In this document: positions 33,360 to 42,417 of the stretch, one piece after another | Position numbering within the stretch: the stretch's first letter is position 1 | How the letters are laid out: the number at the start of each line of letters is the position of its first letter | DNA from: CBDUXP01 sp965371225 [NCBI: uncultured bacterium] | GTDB taxonomy: Bacteria; Abyssobacteria; SURF-5; CBDUXP01 | DNA length: 64,000 nt | Direction: 5' to 3' | Assembly: GCA_965371225.1 (NCBI GenBank) | Contig: CBDUXP010000006.1 | Location: 1-64,000 of the forward strand | Notes under the pieces: model-generated | Told to the model about the DNA's origin: nothing | The model's database searches: none | The model's input: the letters and a program-made list of their open reading frames with translations, nothing else | Program-made: the position numbers and the translations under genes

Positions 33360-33869
33360 ATGCCGCAGACCGTCATCAGAACAGTGATCTTCACTGTGTT
33401 GGCGCCCGGCTCGGTCACGGTGTTCGTGCCATACCTCCTGCTCTCGGCGACAGGCGGTTTCGACCCGGCGGGCACCCGGGGGCTCCAGCTCGTGGGGCTG
33501 GCGCCGATCGGGTTCGGCGTCGGGGTCTACGTGTGGTGCGCCTACGACTTCGTCGTGGCTGGCCGCGGCACCCCCGCGCCGCCCGCCCCACCGGAAGCGC
33601 TGGTAACCAGGGGGCTGTACCGGCACGTCCGCAACCCGATGTACGTGGGCGTCTCTACGCTGCTGCTGGGGGAGGCGGCGCTGTTCGCCTCGTGGCCACT
33701 CCTGATCTACGCCGCGTCAGTCTGGGCGGCCTTCAATCTCTTCATCCGGGTGTACGGAGAGCCCACCCTCCGCCGCAACTTCGGCGAGAGCTACGACGCC
33801 TACTGCCGCGCCGTGCCTCGCTGGGTGCCGCGGGTGTGGCCGCCCACTGACTCGCCCCATCGCGGATAG
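33360..33869 (+). CDS. Isoprenylcysteine carboxyl methyltransferase-like membrane protein
   Basis: 169 residues with about four hydrophobic segments (VIRTVIFTVLAPGSVTVFV near the start). The signature is LVTRGLYRHVRNPMYVGV, the RHPxY-type SAM-binding motif of the ICMT/PEMT family, followed by the Glu in YGEPTLRRNFGESYDAYCRAVPRWVPR. Bacterial members methylate phospholipids, alkyl or other small hydrophobic substrates at the inner membrane; the substrate here is unknown. MPQTVIR at 33360 matches family starts better than the ATG at 33324, and neither has a strong ribosome site. Confidence 0.85.
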   Translation: MPQTVIRTVIFTVLAPGSVTVFVPYLLLSATGGFDPAGTRGLQLVGLAPIGFGVGVYVWCAYDFVVAGRGTPAPPAPPEALVTRGLYRHVRNPMYVGVSTLLLGEAALFASWPLLIYAASVWAAFNLFIRVYGEPTLRRNFGESYDAYCRAVPRWVPRVWPPTDSPHRG

Positions 33870-34162
33870 GGGGCCCTGAACGCGGGAGTGCCGCAACGGC
33901 CGGGAAGCCAGACAGCGCCGCTAGCTCTCAATGTCTGCACAGGGGGGCAGCTCCGCACGAGAGCACACCAACCGTTACAAACTGCCACCATTCAGTCCTC
34001 TGCGTTCAACAAGCTCCCGCGGGGCGTTCGCAGGCCATCCTTTAGGACCCCATACTACCCGGCCCCGGAAATTCGTGGCATAATTCTCTAGGTGAGCCCA
34101 CACCAGGGCCACTGTACAGCGCACTTCGTTCGCACCCGAGCGAGGCGAAAGGGGCAGGATCC
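33870..34162. other. Intergenic region before the response regulator
   Basis: Nothing codes here as far as I can see. It contains a CATAAT (34079-34084) with no adequate -35, and a GTGGCATAATTCTC that superficially resembles a -24/-12 element but lacks the GC at -12. A ribosome site GAAAGGGGCAGG precedes the GTG start at 34163. Confidence 0.4.
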
Positions 34163-34696
34163 GTGGCGAGCAAGAAGACGATCCTCCTTGCTGAAGACCA
34201 GGCCGATCAGCGCGAGATGCTCACGATGCTCCTGGAGGGCTCGGGATACAAGGTCACATCTGCGCCCGACGGGCAAAAAACGCTTCAGTACCTGAAAAAA
34301 CAGAAATTCGATCTCGTCATCCTGGACATTATGATGCCGAAGGTCGATGGGGTGGAAATCTGCAACAAGCTGAAGCATGCTCGCAGCCACATGCGTGTGC
34401 CGGTGCTGATTCTCTCGGCCCTGGCCACGGGCAGTACCAGAAATGCGGAAGAATGGCGGCGCCGCACACTAGCAGACGCCTTTATCGCCAAACCCTACAA
34501 CACGTGTGACCTGCTGAAGGTAATCCGGTACCTACTTGAACACCCCGTCAGCGAACAGGCGGTGGGCGAAAAGGCCGATGCGCAGGCGCACCTCGGAGAC
34601 CTGGGTGACCTGATGTCTCCTACAGATGTGGCGCGTACCGCTCGGTTGCGCGCAACTAAGCAGGAGATTTCAACCCAGTACTTCCGTAGGCCCTAA
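34163..34696 (+). CDS. Stand-alone response-regulator receiver protein
   Basis: 177 residues. The CheY fold has acidic residues Glu11-Asp12, phospho-acceptor Asp55 in VILDIMMPK, Ser85 and Lys110 in FIAKPYN, a complete set. A C-terminal stretch of about 55 residues (from 122) is low-complexity and charged, without a recognisable output domain. It probably works as a single-domain regulator by protein contact. No histidine kinase is adjacent. The GTG start is preceded by AAAGGGGCAGGATCC. Codon use (more A-rich Lys codons) differs slightly from its GC-rich neighbours. Confidence 0.9.
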   Translation: MASKKTILLAEDQADQREMLTMLLEGSGYKVTSAPDGQKTLQYLKKQKFDLVILDIMMPKVDGVEICNKLKHARSHMRVPVLILSALATGSTRNAEEWRRRTLADAFIAKPYNTCDLLKVIRYLLEHPVSEQAVGEKADAQAHLGDLGDLMSPTDVARTARLRATKQEISTQYFRRP

Positions 34697-34810
34697 GGTC
34701 GGGGGACGCGAGGCGAATCTAGGTGAACTCTGGCCCCCCGGCGCCCATCGGTGGGCGCAGGGGTGCCCCTGCGCGGCACGAAGGCAAGGCCGCCGGTTCG
34801 GCGTCGCCGG

Positions 34811-34883
34811 TGGGCCTGCCAGGATTCGAACCTGGAACCAAGAGATTATGAGTCTCCTGCTCTAACCGTTGAGCTACAGGCCC
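34811..34883 (-). tRNA. tRNA with CAT anticodon, probably tRNA-Ile2
   Basis: The minus strand gives a 73-base cloverleaf starting GGGCCTGTAGCTCAACGG. The acceptor GGGCCTG pairs with CAGGCCC, the anticodon loop is CTCATAA and the T arm is GGTTCGAATCC. The anticodon CAT could be Met or the lysidine-modified Ile2. The GGTTAGAGCAGG D arm and the CTTGGT variable region resemble E. coli tRNA-Ile2 more than elongator Met, so Ile2 is preferred. CCA is not fully encoded (ACCG follows). Confidence 0.88.
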
Positions 34884-35007
34884 GCAGAGGGGCCAAGTAT
34901 AGCGAACGCGTCGAGGGGCGCGGTGTCCGCCCGTCATTTCGCCTCGACTTTGCGCGTTCGCCCTGCCGGGGCATAATGGTGCCTTCCACCGAGAGAGGAT
35001 CGGACGT

Positions 35008-35562
35008 ATGCGCACTTTCGACGAGTTGGAAGCTCTCTGGCAGGCCGCCCCGGCCGCGCCCCGCGACGCGGGGACGCTGCGGCACCTGGTCCTGCGTAAG
35101 GGCGGGGGTGTCCACGAAGTGGTCGATCAAGTTCGGCTGGAGCGGGAGGCCGGCATCATCGGCGACCGGTGGGCTGACAGTCCGACCCCCGACCCGGGCT
35201 GTCAGGTGACGCTGATGGACGTGCGGGTCGCGGAGTGGGTCGCACACGACGCGGCGCCCATCGACGCGCCGGGCGATAACCTTCTGGTGGAGTTCGATCT
35301 GAGTGAAGCGGCCCTCCCGGTCGGCACGCGTCTCAGTGTGGGCGAAGCGGTGCTGGAGATCAGTGCGGTGCCGCACCTAGGCTGCGCCACATTCAGCGAG
35401 CGGTTCGGTCCCGGCGCGCTCCGGTGGGTGAACTGGAAGCCGTTCCGCCCGCGGCGGCTCCGCGGGGTCAACTGCCGCATCGTCCAGGGCGGCGTGGTCT
35501 GCGCGGGGGATCGCATCGCGGCACTTCCCGCCCGGGCGGCGGCTGAGTCCCCGGAGCGGTAG
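35008..35562 (+). CDS. MOSC domain protein
   Basis: 184 residues, a nearly pure MOSC beta-barrel. Landmarks are EAGIIGDRW, GDNLLVEFDLSEAALPVGTRLSVGEAVLEIS and the conserved Cys in VPHLGCATFSERFG, followed by a basic RRLRGVNCRIV loop. MOSC domains bind sulfur-carrying molybdenum cofactor forms or handle sulfur transfer and detoxification; no molybdoenzyme is next to it. It has a GAGAGGAT ribosome site. A weak CATAAT at about 34972 could be its -10. It converges with the SRPBCC gene. Confidence 0.85.
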   Translation: MRTFDELEALWQAAPAAPRDAGTLRHLVLRKGGGVHEVVDQVRLEREAGIIGDRWADSPTPDPGCQVTLMDVRVAEWVAHDAAPIDAPGDNLLVEFDLSEAALPVGTRLSVGEAVLEISAVPHLGCATFSERFGPGALRWVNWKPFRPRRLRGVNCRIVQGGVVCAGDRIAALPARAAAESPER

Positions 35563-35592
35563 GCCCTTCCCCGCGGCGTCCCTTGGCGGGCG

Positions 35593-36012
35593 TCAGTCGC
35601 CGAACGCCGCCTGCATCGCGGTGAAACCGCCCTCGTAGATACCTTCGATGGCGGCAACCGCTTCCGCTTCCGAGGCGCCGGCGGGGTCGAAGGTGGAGGA
35701 CCAGTGCACCGTGCAGCCGCCGGCGGGGTCCTCTTCCACGCGCAGGGTCGCCGTGTAGTTCCCCACCGGCAACGGGGAGGACAGGATCGAGTAGGTGTAA
35801 CTGCGCCCGGCAGCGTCCTCCACGTCGAGCCGTTCGGTCACGTTACCACCGCCCACCAGGAACAGATTGCGCATCGCGCCGATGCCGCTCCCATCCATCT
35901 CGGTCCGGTCGATCGCCGGATGCCACTCGTGCAAGGTGTCGAACCCCCCGATACGGTTCCACACGGTCTCCGCGGACGGACTCAGTTTCTGCGTCATTGC
36001 CACACGCGCCAT
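35593..36012 (-). CDS. SRPBCC (START-like) family protein
   Basis: 139 residues with the polyketide-cyclase/Bet v 1-like layout: the N-terminal strand KLSPSAETVWNRIGGFDTLHEWHPAI is the usual entry (the W..I..F..H.WHP pattern), followed by SYTYSILSSPLPVGNYTATL and a long C-terminal helix with Phe/Gln. These proteins bind hydrophobic ligands in a helix-grip pocket and are often annotated as polyketide cyclases. Function here is unknown. The start at 36012 is chosen because the frame upstream is Pro/Arg-rich and runs into rpoD's downstream region. It lies downstream of rpoD on the same strand, 106 bases away. Confidence 0.83.
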   Translation of the reverse strand: MARVAMTQKLSPSAETVWNRIGGFDTLHEWHPAIDRTEMDGSGIGAMRNLFLVGGGNVTERLDVEDAAGRSYTYSILSSPLPVGNYTATLRVEEDPAGGCTVHWSSTFDPAGASEAEAVAAIEGIYEGGFTAMQAAFGD

Positions 36013-36118
36013 ATGCTTTTCCCCTGGTCTGCGCAGACCGGTCACGGAGCAAGCGGGATCGCGCCCAGTATACCGCCGGGTGGCGGGTGCGCGGGCGCAG
36101 GGTGGGGCGAGGCGGCGG

Positions 36119-38041
36119 TTAGCTGGCGCTGCCGCCGACGGACCAGTCGAGGAACATCTTGAGCTTGCGGCTGCGGGTGGGGTGCCGCATCTTGCGGATC
36201 GCCTTGGCCTCGATCTGGCGGACCCGTTCGCGCGTGACATTGAAGACGGTGCCGACTTCTTCGAGCGTGCGCGGATAGCCGTCGCCAAGCCCGAACCGCA
36301 GCCGGAGCACCCGTTCTTCCCGCTCGGTCAGGGTGTGGAGCACCTGGGCCAGCCGGTGCTGGAACACGGTGAACGCGGTGACATTCATGGGGGATTCGGC
36401 CTGCTTGTCCTCGATGAAGTCGCCGAAACTGGAGTCCCCGTCGTCGCCGATGGGGGTCTCCAGGGAGATGGCCTCTTGGGCGATCTTCAAGATGCCGCGC
36501 ACCTTCTGGACTTCCATGTTCATGGCTTCGGCGATTTCTTCGGGCGTCGGCTCGCGGCCGTACTCCTGAATCAAGCGGCGGCTGGCGCGGATCACTTTGT
36601 TGATGGTCTCGATCATGTGCACGGGGATGCGGATGGTCCGCGCCTGGTCCGCAATCGCGCGGGTGATCGCCTGCCGAATCCACCAAGTGGCGTACGTGGA
36701 GAATTTGTACCCGCGGCGGTACTCGAATTTGTCCACGGCCTTCATGAGGCCGATGTTTCCCTCCTGAATGAGATCGAGGAAACTCATGCCCCGGTTGGTA
36801 TATTTCTTGGCGATACTCACCACCAGCCGGAGGTTCGCCTCGACCAGCTTCATCTTCGCCCGATAGACCACGGCTTCCTGCTGGTCCAGCTTGTGCAAGG
36901 TCGCGTTGATGGCGCTGGGCGAAATCTTCGCTTCCACCGCCAAGTTCCGGTGGCGGGTTTGGGCGGCCAGCAGCGCTTCGGCCCGCTCGCTGAAGCGCTC
37001 CGGGGTCCAGGTGTGGCGATTGGCGAAAAAGCGTTTCGCGGCCGGGCTGTTTCGCTCAAGCTGGCCCTTGACCCTGAGGATCTCCTTGGCCTTCACCCGC
37101 AGTTGCCGTTCGATGCGTTTCACCTGGCGTTCGGATTCGTACAGGCCGCGCTTGATCTCGCGCAGGCGGTCCGCGAGTTTCGTGATTTCCCGCGGCTTGA
37201 AGTTGAACTGTTCCAGAACGCCCGCCTGCCGGTCCCGCTCGACCTGCATCCGCGCGTCGTACTCGGCCCGCGCCTTCTTGCCCAGCCGCTTCTGGGCGTC
37301 CCGTTCGGCCGCCACGCGCTCCGCCTTTTTCTGGGCCCGGATCAGCCGGCGCACGTCATGGGCCAGGCCTTTCCGGCGGACGTCGAATTCTTCTAGGGAG
37401 TCTTCCTTGATCAACGCTTCCAGGGTGCCCCGGCCGTTCTCTACGCGCTGCAAGGTATAGGTGAGGGCGGTGATGGCATGCGGCTGGCGAATCACGGTGG
37501 CCCGCACGTCGGCCTCGGCGTCTTCAATGGCCCGGGCGATCGTGACCTCTTGCTCCTTGGTCAGGAGCGGGACGCGGCCCATCTCCCGCAGGTACATGCG
37601 CACGGGGTCGTCGGCCCGCTCCAGTTTGGACGGGGCGTACTCCTTCTCCTGCGCAGACGCATCCGCCGCCAAGATGGCATCGGCCGCGGCCTCCAAGGAC
37701 TTGCCACCGAACTGGGCGCCGCCCTGCTTCTCGCGCGCCGCGGCGGCCGCCGTCACCTGGCTCTGGGCCGGTGGGATGACCTCGACGGGCGTATCGCCAT
37801 TGGCGCGGGAGGGCCGCCGCACCGGGCGCTTCGCCTTCGTCGCGCCGGACGTGGAGGCGGACTTGACCGTGCGTTTGGTCGCGGCAGGCTTCGCCTTCGT
37901 CGCTCCATTGGACGACCGCTTGCGCGCGGCGCGCGGCGTCGTCTTTGTCGCTGGCCGCTTTCGGGCCGGTTTATTCGTGCTTTTGGGGCCCGCCGCCTTG
38001 CTGCGGCGGTTGGCTGTGGATCCCGTCTTTACTCGCGCCAT
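36119..38041 (-). CDS. rpoD: RNA polymerase principal sigma factor
   Basis: 640 residues. A basic Lys/Arg/Ala-rich N-terminus (about 1-110) replaces canonical region 1.1. Then region 1.2 ([17 protein letters not shown]), a non-conserved segment with long charged helices, region 2 ([48 protein letters not shown]), region 3 and region 4 ([35 protein letters not shown]). It directs housekeeping transcription. The start at 38041 lies 4 bases after the dnaG stop, so the two are co-transcribed. The strong promoters annotated here are close to its expected TTGACA/TATAAT recognition. Confidence 0.97.
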   Translation of the reverse strand: MARVKTGSTANRRSKAAGPKSTNKPARKRPATKTTPRAARKRSSNGATKAKPAATKRTVKSASTSGATKAKRPVRRPSRANGDTPVEVIPPAQSQVTAAAAAREKQGGAQFGGKSLEAAADAILAADASAQEKEYAPSKLERADDPVRMYLREMGRVPLLTKEQEVTIARAIEDAEADVRATVIRQPHAITALTYTLQRVENGRGTLEALIKEDSLEEFDVRRKGLAHDVRRLIRAQKKAERVAAERDAQKRLGKKARAEYDARMQVERDRQAGVLEQFNFKPREITKLADRLREIKRGLYESERQVKRIERQLRVKAKEILRVKGQLERNSPAAKRFFANRHTWTPERFSERAEALLAAQTRHRNLAVEAKISPSAINATLHKLDQQEAVVYRAKMKLVEANLRLVVSIAKKYTNRGMSFLDLIQEGNIGLMKAVDKFEYRRGYKFSTYATWWIRQAITRAIADQARTIRIPVHMIETINKVIRASRRLIQEYGREPTPEEIAEAMNMEVQKVRGILKIAQEAISLETPIGDDGDSSFGDFIEDKQAESPMNVTAFTVFQHRLAQVLHTLTEREERVLRLRFGLGDGYPRTLEEVGTVFNVTRERVRQIEAKAIRKMRHPTRSRKLKMFLDWSVGGSAS

Positions 38042-38045
38042 ACCG

Positions 38046-39815
38046 TCAGTTCTCAACCTCCGCCGCAAGACACGCCTCGGTGCTCTGCTGCTTGCGCGCA
38101 CGGAGCGCCACGAAATCCGCTCCCAGTTGCGCCACGCGCGCGTGATCTCCCCGATTCTCTGCCTCGGCCAACTCCCGGCGGACCCGTGCCAATTCGTACT
38201 GCGCCATACGCCTCTTCATATGATGGTGCCACCACTCGGGCGGGTACCGCCGTTGGTCCTCTGGCTCAAAGTCCAGTTCCCGCAGAATTTGCTGTTCCGG
38301 CTCGCTCGCGGCGCCTTGCCCGAGCGCCGCCACGGACGCGTAGGGCGGGTCCGCGATCAGGGCACGGTGCACGAGCGCCGCCACGGGGGCGGAGACGGTC
38401 GCGCACGCCTCTTCCAGCCCATCAAACTGGGCCAGATTGGGCAAATTGCTCAGCACGACGCGCAGGAGTTCCCGCTCCCCTTCCCGGAGGCGGACCGGCG
38501 CCTCTGTGGGGGGCATCTCCGCCCGCTCGCCGGCCGGCCGGGACAGGGGGCGCCGCAAATCTTCCGGATCCACCGCCAGGCGTTCGGCAGTCTTTGCGAT
38601 CTTCTCGCGGTAGAGCCGCTGCCGGGTCGGGTGGCTGATCTGGGCCGCCAGGGCGGCCAACCGGTCGGCATAGGCCACGCGGGGCTCGATGGGCAGGTTC
38701 CGGGCCCGTTCGGTGTCCAGCAGGATGAAGTCCACGAAATCCCGGGCCGTCGCGACAAGCTTTCCGAACGCGTCACGGCCATGGGCCCGCAAGAAATCAT
38801 CCGGATCCTGCCCGCCCGGGAGGGCCACGAACCCCACGTCCAGGCCGGCCGCCAGTAAGTGGGCGGCGGCCCGTTCGGCGGCCGCACTGCCGGCCGGGTC
38901 GCCGTCGTACGCCACCACGACCCGGGGCGTGTGGCGGCTGAGAACCTTGGCCTGCTGGGGGGTCAGGGCCGTGCCACAGGTGGCAACGGTTTCGGGGAAG
39001 CCCTCGGCGGCGAGCCGGACCGCGTCAAAATAGCCTTCCACGAGAATCGCGCGGCCGGCCTCCTGAATAGCGCGGCGCGCGCGGTGCAGATTGTAGAGCT
39101 GGGCGCCCTTCCGGTACACCGCCGTCTCCGGGGAATTGATGTACTTGGCCGGATCGTCGCCGAGGGCGCGGCCGCCAAAGGCAATGATATCGCCGCTCGA
39201 TCCACAAATGGGGAAGATGATGCGGTTGCGAAACAGGTCGTACAGGGAGCCGTCCTGCCGGGATTTGGCGAGCCCGGCCGCCACCACGTGCGTGGCGTCC
39301 AGATCGCTGAGGGCGCTGCGGGCGGCGGTCCAGTCATCCGGCGCATATCCAAAGCCGAACTCTCGCGCCAGGTCCACGTGGATCCCGCGGCCCTGGAGGT
39401 AGGCGCGGGCCGGTTCGCCCTCGGGGCTCCGAAGCAGGATCTCCTGATACCAGGCCGCGTACTGGGCATTGACGGCCAACATGTCCGCCCGCCCCACCTC
39501 TCCGGGGCGCTCCCGCTCCTCCGGCAGGCTCATGCCCACGCGGTTCGCCAGATAGCGCAGGGCTTCGGGGAAGCTCATGCCGTGGTACTGCATCACGAAC
39601 GCGAATGCGTCCCCGCCGGCGCCGCACCCGAAGCAGTGCCAGATCTGCTTGGCCGGGTTGACGTTGAACGAGGGGGTCTTCTCCTCATGAAAGGGGCAGC
39701 ACGCCTTGAAATTGCTGCCGGCCTTTTTCAGGGGGACACACTGCTCCACCACCTCGAGGATGTCGTTCGCCTCGCGGATCCGCTCCTTGATGTTGTCGTC
39801 CAGGCGCGCGCTCAC
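38046..39815 (-). CDS. dnaG: DNA primase
   Basis: 589 residues. The zinc-binding domain has [13 protein letters not shown] with CFGCGAGGD (Cys-x2-His...Cys-x2-Cys). The TOPRIM core follows ([27 protein letters not shown] with the acidic metal residues). A C-terminal helicase-binding region is present but diverged. It makes RNA primers for replication with DnaB. GTG start; no obvious Shine-Dalgarno. It heads the dnaG-rpoD operon, the truncated macromolecular synthesis operon (rpsU is absent), behind a consensus promoter with a leader of about 195 bases. Confidence 0.96.
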   Translation of the reverse strand: MSARLDDNIKERIREANDILEVVEQCVPLKKAGSNFKACCPFHEEKTPSFNVNPAKQIWHCFGCGAGGDAFAFVMQYHGMSFPEALRYLANRVGMSLPEERERPGEVGRADMLAVNAQYAAWYQEILLRSPEGEPARAYLQGRGIHVDLAREFGFGYAPDDWTAARSALSDLDATHVVAAGLAKSRQDGSLYDLFRNRIIFPICGSSGDIIAFGGRALGDDPAKYINSPETAVYRKGAQLYNLHRARRAIQEAGRAILVEGYFDAVRLAAEGFPETVATCGTALTPQQAKVLSRHTPRVVVAYDGDPAGSAAAERAAAHLLAAGLDVGFVALPGGQDPDDFLRAHGRDAFGKLVATARDFVDFILLDTERARNLPIEPRVAYADRLAALAAQISHPTRQRLYREKIAKTAERLAVDPEDLRRPLSRPAGERAEMPPTEAPVRLREGERELLRVVLSNLPNLAQFDGLEEACATVSAPVAALVHRALIADPPYASVAALGQGAASEPEQQILRELDFEPEDQRRYPPEWWHHHMKRRMAQYELARVRRELAEAENRGDHARVAQLGADFVALRARKQQSTEACLAAEVEN

Positions 39816-40017
39816 CGTCCGTAGCGACTTACTTTCCCGTCTTCCTGTGACTGGGCAACACCACGCCGCGTGCTAGCGCTTCCCTGAAGGGCGCCAGCAA
39901 CTGAGCCCATGCTGTTCGTTCTTGCGCCTGGTGCGCAACGCCGGGGATTGTGGAGTGGCGGTGCAGTATGCTTTGCGCTAAGTGTCTGAGCCTAAGCTAC
40001 TTAACGGGTGTCACAAT

Positions 40018-40046
40018 AGTATAACACGCTTGGTAAGGGCTGTCAA
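40018..40046 (-). promoter_or_regulatory. Consensus sigma-70 promoter of dnaG-rpoD
   Basis: Read on the minus strand, TTGACA (40046-40041), 17 bases, TATACT (40023-40018). The -35 is perfect and the -10 is one base off TATAAT. It lies in the 252-base gap between the HIT gene and dnaG. Transcription from about 40010 would leave an untranslated leader near 195 bases, containing the hairpin TTGCGC-ACCAG-GCGCAA (39938-39922). Confidence 0.85.
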
Positions 40047-40067
40047 AACTGGCCGGGCAGCCAAAGA

Positions 40068-40412
40068 TCACCCGGGAGGCCACGTAAACTGTCTGCCCCC
40101 AAGGAGATGCAGATGAATGTGAAAGACCGATTGGCCGGCGTGGGCGTTACAATTGAACAACAGGCGGTACCCCTGCTCCGCGACCCCCTCTTGCCGGGCT
40201 AAGTCTTTACCAACGAGTAACATCTGCGCCAAGACAGCCGCGTCGCCCGCCGTAAGGTCGTTGGTGGTGGCAATGTGCTTGCGCGGGATGATCTGCACAT
40301 GGGTGGGCGCCACCGGGTTGATGTCGCGAAATGCAACACACGCCTCGTCCTCGTAGACGATCTCCGAGGGGATCTCCTTTGCGGCGATCTTGCAGAATAG
40401 ACACTCAGCCAT
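40068..40412 (-). CDS. HIT-family (histidine triad) nucleotide-binding protein
   Basis: 114 residues, Hint branch. ECLFCKIAAKEIPSEIVYED is the typical start, and FHIHLHLLGGR carries the His-x-His-x-His triad used to hydrolyse nucleoside phosphoramidates. Cys4 and Cys7 may bind zinc, as in some Hint proteins. It follows rsmE across a 160-base AT-rich gap. It is probably a housekeeping gene; the dnaG promoter sits just after its stop, so its own transcript presumably ends or reads through there. Confidence 0.93.
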   Translation of the reverse strand: MAECLFCKIAAKEIPSEIVYEDEACVAFRDINPVAPTHVQIIPRKHIATTNDLTAGDAAVLAQMLLVGKDLARQEGVAEQGYRLLFNCNAHAGQSVFHIHLHLLGGRQFTWPPG

Positions 40413-40520
40413 GATGTGGGTTCCTTCTGGCGGGCCGGCCCTGGGGGAGGCGCCACTTGCCGGGGGCCCTCATCCTACTCACAGCGGGTACGATACGCCA
40501 GCGGCGCGTTTGGGTCTCGA

Positions 40521-40580
40521 AGTTAATCTATTACACTAATAAACTATATATAACCTAATTAGTCTCAACATATTATATCA
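40521..40580. other. AT-rich island between rsmE and the HIT gene
   Basis: About 60 bases of nearly pure A/T (for example aaactatatataacctaatt and atattatat) interrupt a GC-rich region and reach into the last codons of rsmE. It could serve as a promoter of the HIT gene: on the minus strand TTAGGT, 17 bases, TGTAAT. Both boxes are imperfect. No hairpin of note. Confidence 0.45.
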
Positions 40581-41328
40581 GTCGTCCAAGCTCGTACATC
40601 GTGAGGGAGGTTGCCACCACGGCGGCCGTTTCCAGGCGGAGGATGTGGGGGCCCAAGGAAACGGGGCGCAGGCCCCATTCACGGAACCGCTGCCGCTCCC
40701 GGTCGCTGAATCCGCCCTCGGGCCCGATGATCCACTGCACCGTCTGCACCGTTGCCGCGGCGGCGAGGCCATCGCGCAGTGCATGGGCCGCTTCGCGGGC
40801 CTCCGTGCGCTCCTCCCCCACCAGACGCACGTCGGCGGGAGCCGCGGCCAGACACGCCGCCAGGGACTCGTACGCGGCACAGGTCGGCACCCGGCCCCGC
40901 TCACTCTGTTCGGCCGCCTGGGAGGCCAGCTTCCGCCAGCGCGCCACCCGGTCCTCCCAGCCGGCCGCCGGTGTGTCCACGGGGGTGCGGTCGCCGCGGG
41001 CGAAGCGGAACGCGGCCACCCCGAGCGCCGTGCACGGCCCGATGAGCCGGTCCGCGAGCGCCGGTTTGGGGAGCACTTGCACGATCTCGACGGCGGGCCG
41101 GGGTTCGGGAGGAAGCGTATCCGTGTGGAGTATGGCGCCCTCCACCTCCCCGCGGTGAAACACGTCCAGCTCCGCTTCGACCATCGTCCCGTCCCCGTCG
41201 CTGACCCGCACGCGGCAGCCGGGCTGGAGCCGCAGTGTGTGCTGGACGCGGTGGGCGACGGCGCCTCTCAGCACGATCCGCGTCGCCTGCAGCGCGTCTG
41301 GCGCAATCAGCAGGGGCGGGCGCTTCAC
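40573..41328 (-). CDS. rsmE: 16S rRNA (uracil-1498-N3)-methyltransferase
   Basis: 251 residues. SPOUT-class methyltransferase with an N-terminal PUA-like domain (HRVQHTLRLQPGCRVRVSDGDG). The C-terminal trefoil knot has VQWIIGPEGGFSDRE and LGPHILRLETAAVVA, the SAM-binding hallmarks of RsmE. It methylates U1498 in the 30S decoding region. It follows dnaJ with a 4-base overlap (ATGA), a common dnaJ-prmA/rsmE style arrangement. TAA stop inside the AT-rich island. Confidence 0.95.
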   Translation of the reverse strand: MKRPPLLIAPDALQATRIVLRGAVAHRVQHTLRLQPGCRVRVSDGDGTMVEAELDVFHRGEVEGAILHTDTLPPEPRPAVEIVQVLPKPALADRLIGPCTALGVAAFRFARGDRTPVDTPAAGWEDRVARWRKLASQAAEQSERGRVPTCAAYESLAACLAAAPADVRLVGEERTEAREAAHALRDGLAAAATVQTVQWIIGPEGGFSDRERQRFREWGLRPVSLGPHILRLETAAVVATSLTMYELGRLI

Positions 41329-42407
41329 GGCCGCCGGCGGATGCGGCTGAGGAGCCGATCGCGCAAGCGGGGCCGCGCGGGGGCCGTCTCGCCGTCCAGG
41401 TGGGCGAGGCGCTCGTACATCTCCCGCTGGGCGGCGGTCAGTTGCGGGGGCACCGCCACGGTGAAGCAGAGGTAGCAGTCGCCTCGCGTCTCGCTCCGCG
41501 GCATGCGGGGCAGGCCCCGCCCGGGCAGGCGCATCACCGCATTCGGCTGGGTCCCGGACCGCACCCGCACGTTGACCACGCCGTCAGGCAAATCGACCGG
41601 CACCACCGCGCCCAGCGCCGCCTGCCAGGGGGTGAGCTGAACGGTGCACCGGAGGTCCGCGCCGTCCCGGGTGAATCGCGGGTCCGCCTGGATCGTCACC
41701 GCGAGCAGCAGGTCCCCGCGGCCGCCATCGAAGGGGCCCGCGTGCCCCTGCTGCGCAAAGCGCATGACCGCGCCTTCGTGCAACCCCGACGGGATGCGGA
41801 CCCGCAGCGCGGCGGTGGACGGGACCACGGTGCGCCCGCGGCACGCGCGGCACGGCCGGGTCGCCATCTTCCCGGTTCCGTGACACTGGGGACAGAGGCG
41901 CCGGTAGGCGAATACCCCCTCCGAATCGGGCACGTACCCCCCGCCCGTGCAGGAGCGGCAGGCGATCCACGCACTGTTCACCGATGCCCCGGACCCATGG
42001 CAGGCCAGGCAGACGCTGTCCCGCCCCACGTCCAGCGCGCGTACGGTACCCGTCAAGACCTCAGCGAAGGAGAGGGTCGTGGAAGCGTGAACGGGCGCAC
42101 CTTCCGCGCTCGGTGGTGCCGGTCTGGCGCGGGTGGGCGGCGGTTCCGCTGCACGCGCTCCAGTCCCCGGCCCGCGCTCAGGGCTGGGCTGCCCCGCTTC
42201 TCCTCGGTCGTAGGCCACTCGGGCCGTGGGATCGTTCAGGATCTCGTAGGCCTTGAGGATGGCGTGAAACCGGCGCGTGGCGTTGGGATCGTCCCCGTTC
42301 TTGTCGGGATGGTAGCGGTGGGCGAGGCGCCGGTACGCCCCTTTCACCTCGGCCGCGGTGGCGGATCGGGGGACGCCAAGCACCACGTAGTGATCGGGCC
42401 GGGGCAC
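41325..42407 (-). CDS. dnaJ: Chaperone DnaJ
   Basis: 360 residues. J domain 1-65 with His33-Pro34-Asp35 in HRYHPDKN. The Gly/Phe linker is short and Pro/Ala/Arg-rich instead of Gly/Phe-rich. The zinc-binding domain has four CxxC repeats (CLACHGSGA, CRSCTGGGY, CPQCHGTGK, CRACRGRTV), two of them departing from CxxCxGxG. The C-terminal substrate-binding domain follows. It stimulates DnaK ATPase and delivers clients. GTG start at 42407, 10 bases after the dnaK stop; a longer frame upstream would read through dnaK antisense and is rejected. Confidence 0.94.
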   Translation of the reverse strand: MPRPDHYVVLGVPRSATAAEVKGAYRRLAHRYHPDKNGDDPNATRRFHAILKAYEILNDPTARVAYDRGEAGQPSPERGPGTGARAAEPPPTRARPAPPSAEGAPVHASTTLSFAEVLTGTVRALDVGRDSVCLACHGSGASVNSAWIACRSCTGGGYVPDSEGVFAYRRLCPQCHGTGKMATRPCRACRGRTVVPSTAALRVRIPSGLHEGAVMRFAQQGHAGPFDGGRGDLLLAVTIQADPRFTRDGADLRCTVQLTPWQAALGAVVPVDLPDGVVNVRVRSGTQPNAVMRLPGRGLPRMPRSETRGDCYLCFTVAVPPQLTAAQREMYERLAHLDGETAPARPRLRDRLLSRIRRRP

Positions 42408-42417
42408 GGAGGCAGTG

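Noticed and set aside
34068-34090. Sigma-54 promoter (GTGGCAT...) before the response regulator
   Set aside because: The -12 TTGC element is missing at the required spacing.
34811-34883. Elongator tRNA-Met
   Set aside because: The CAT anticodon allows it, but the D arm and variable region look more like lysidine tRNA-Ile2; left as a secondary possibility.
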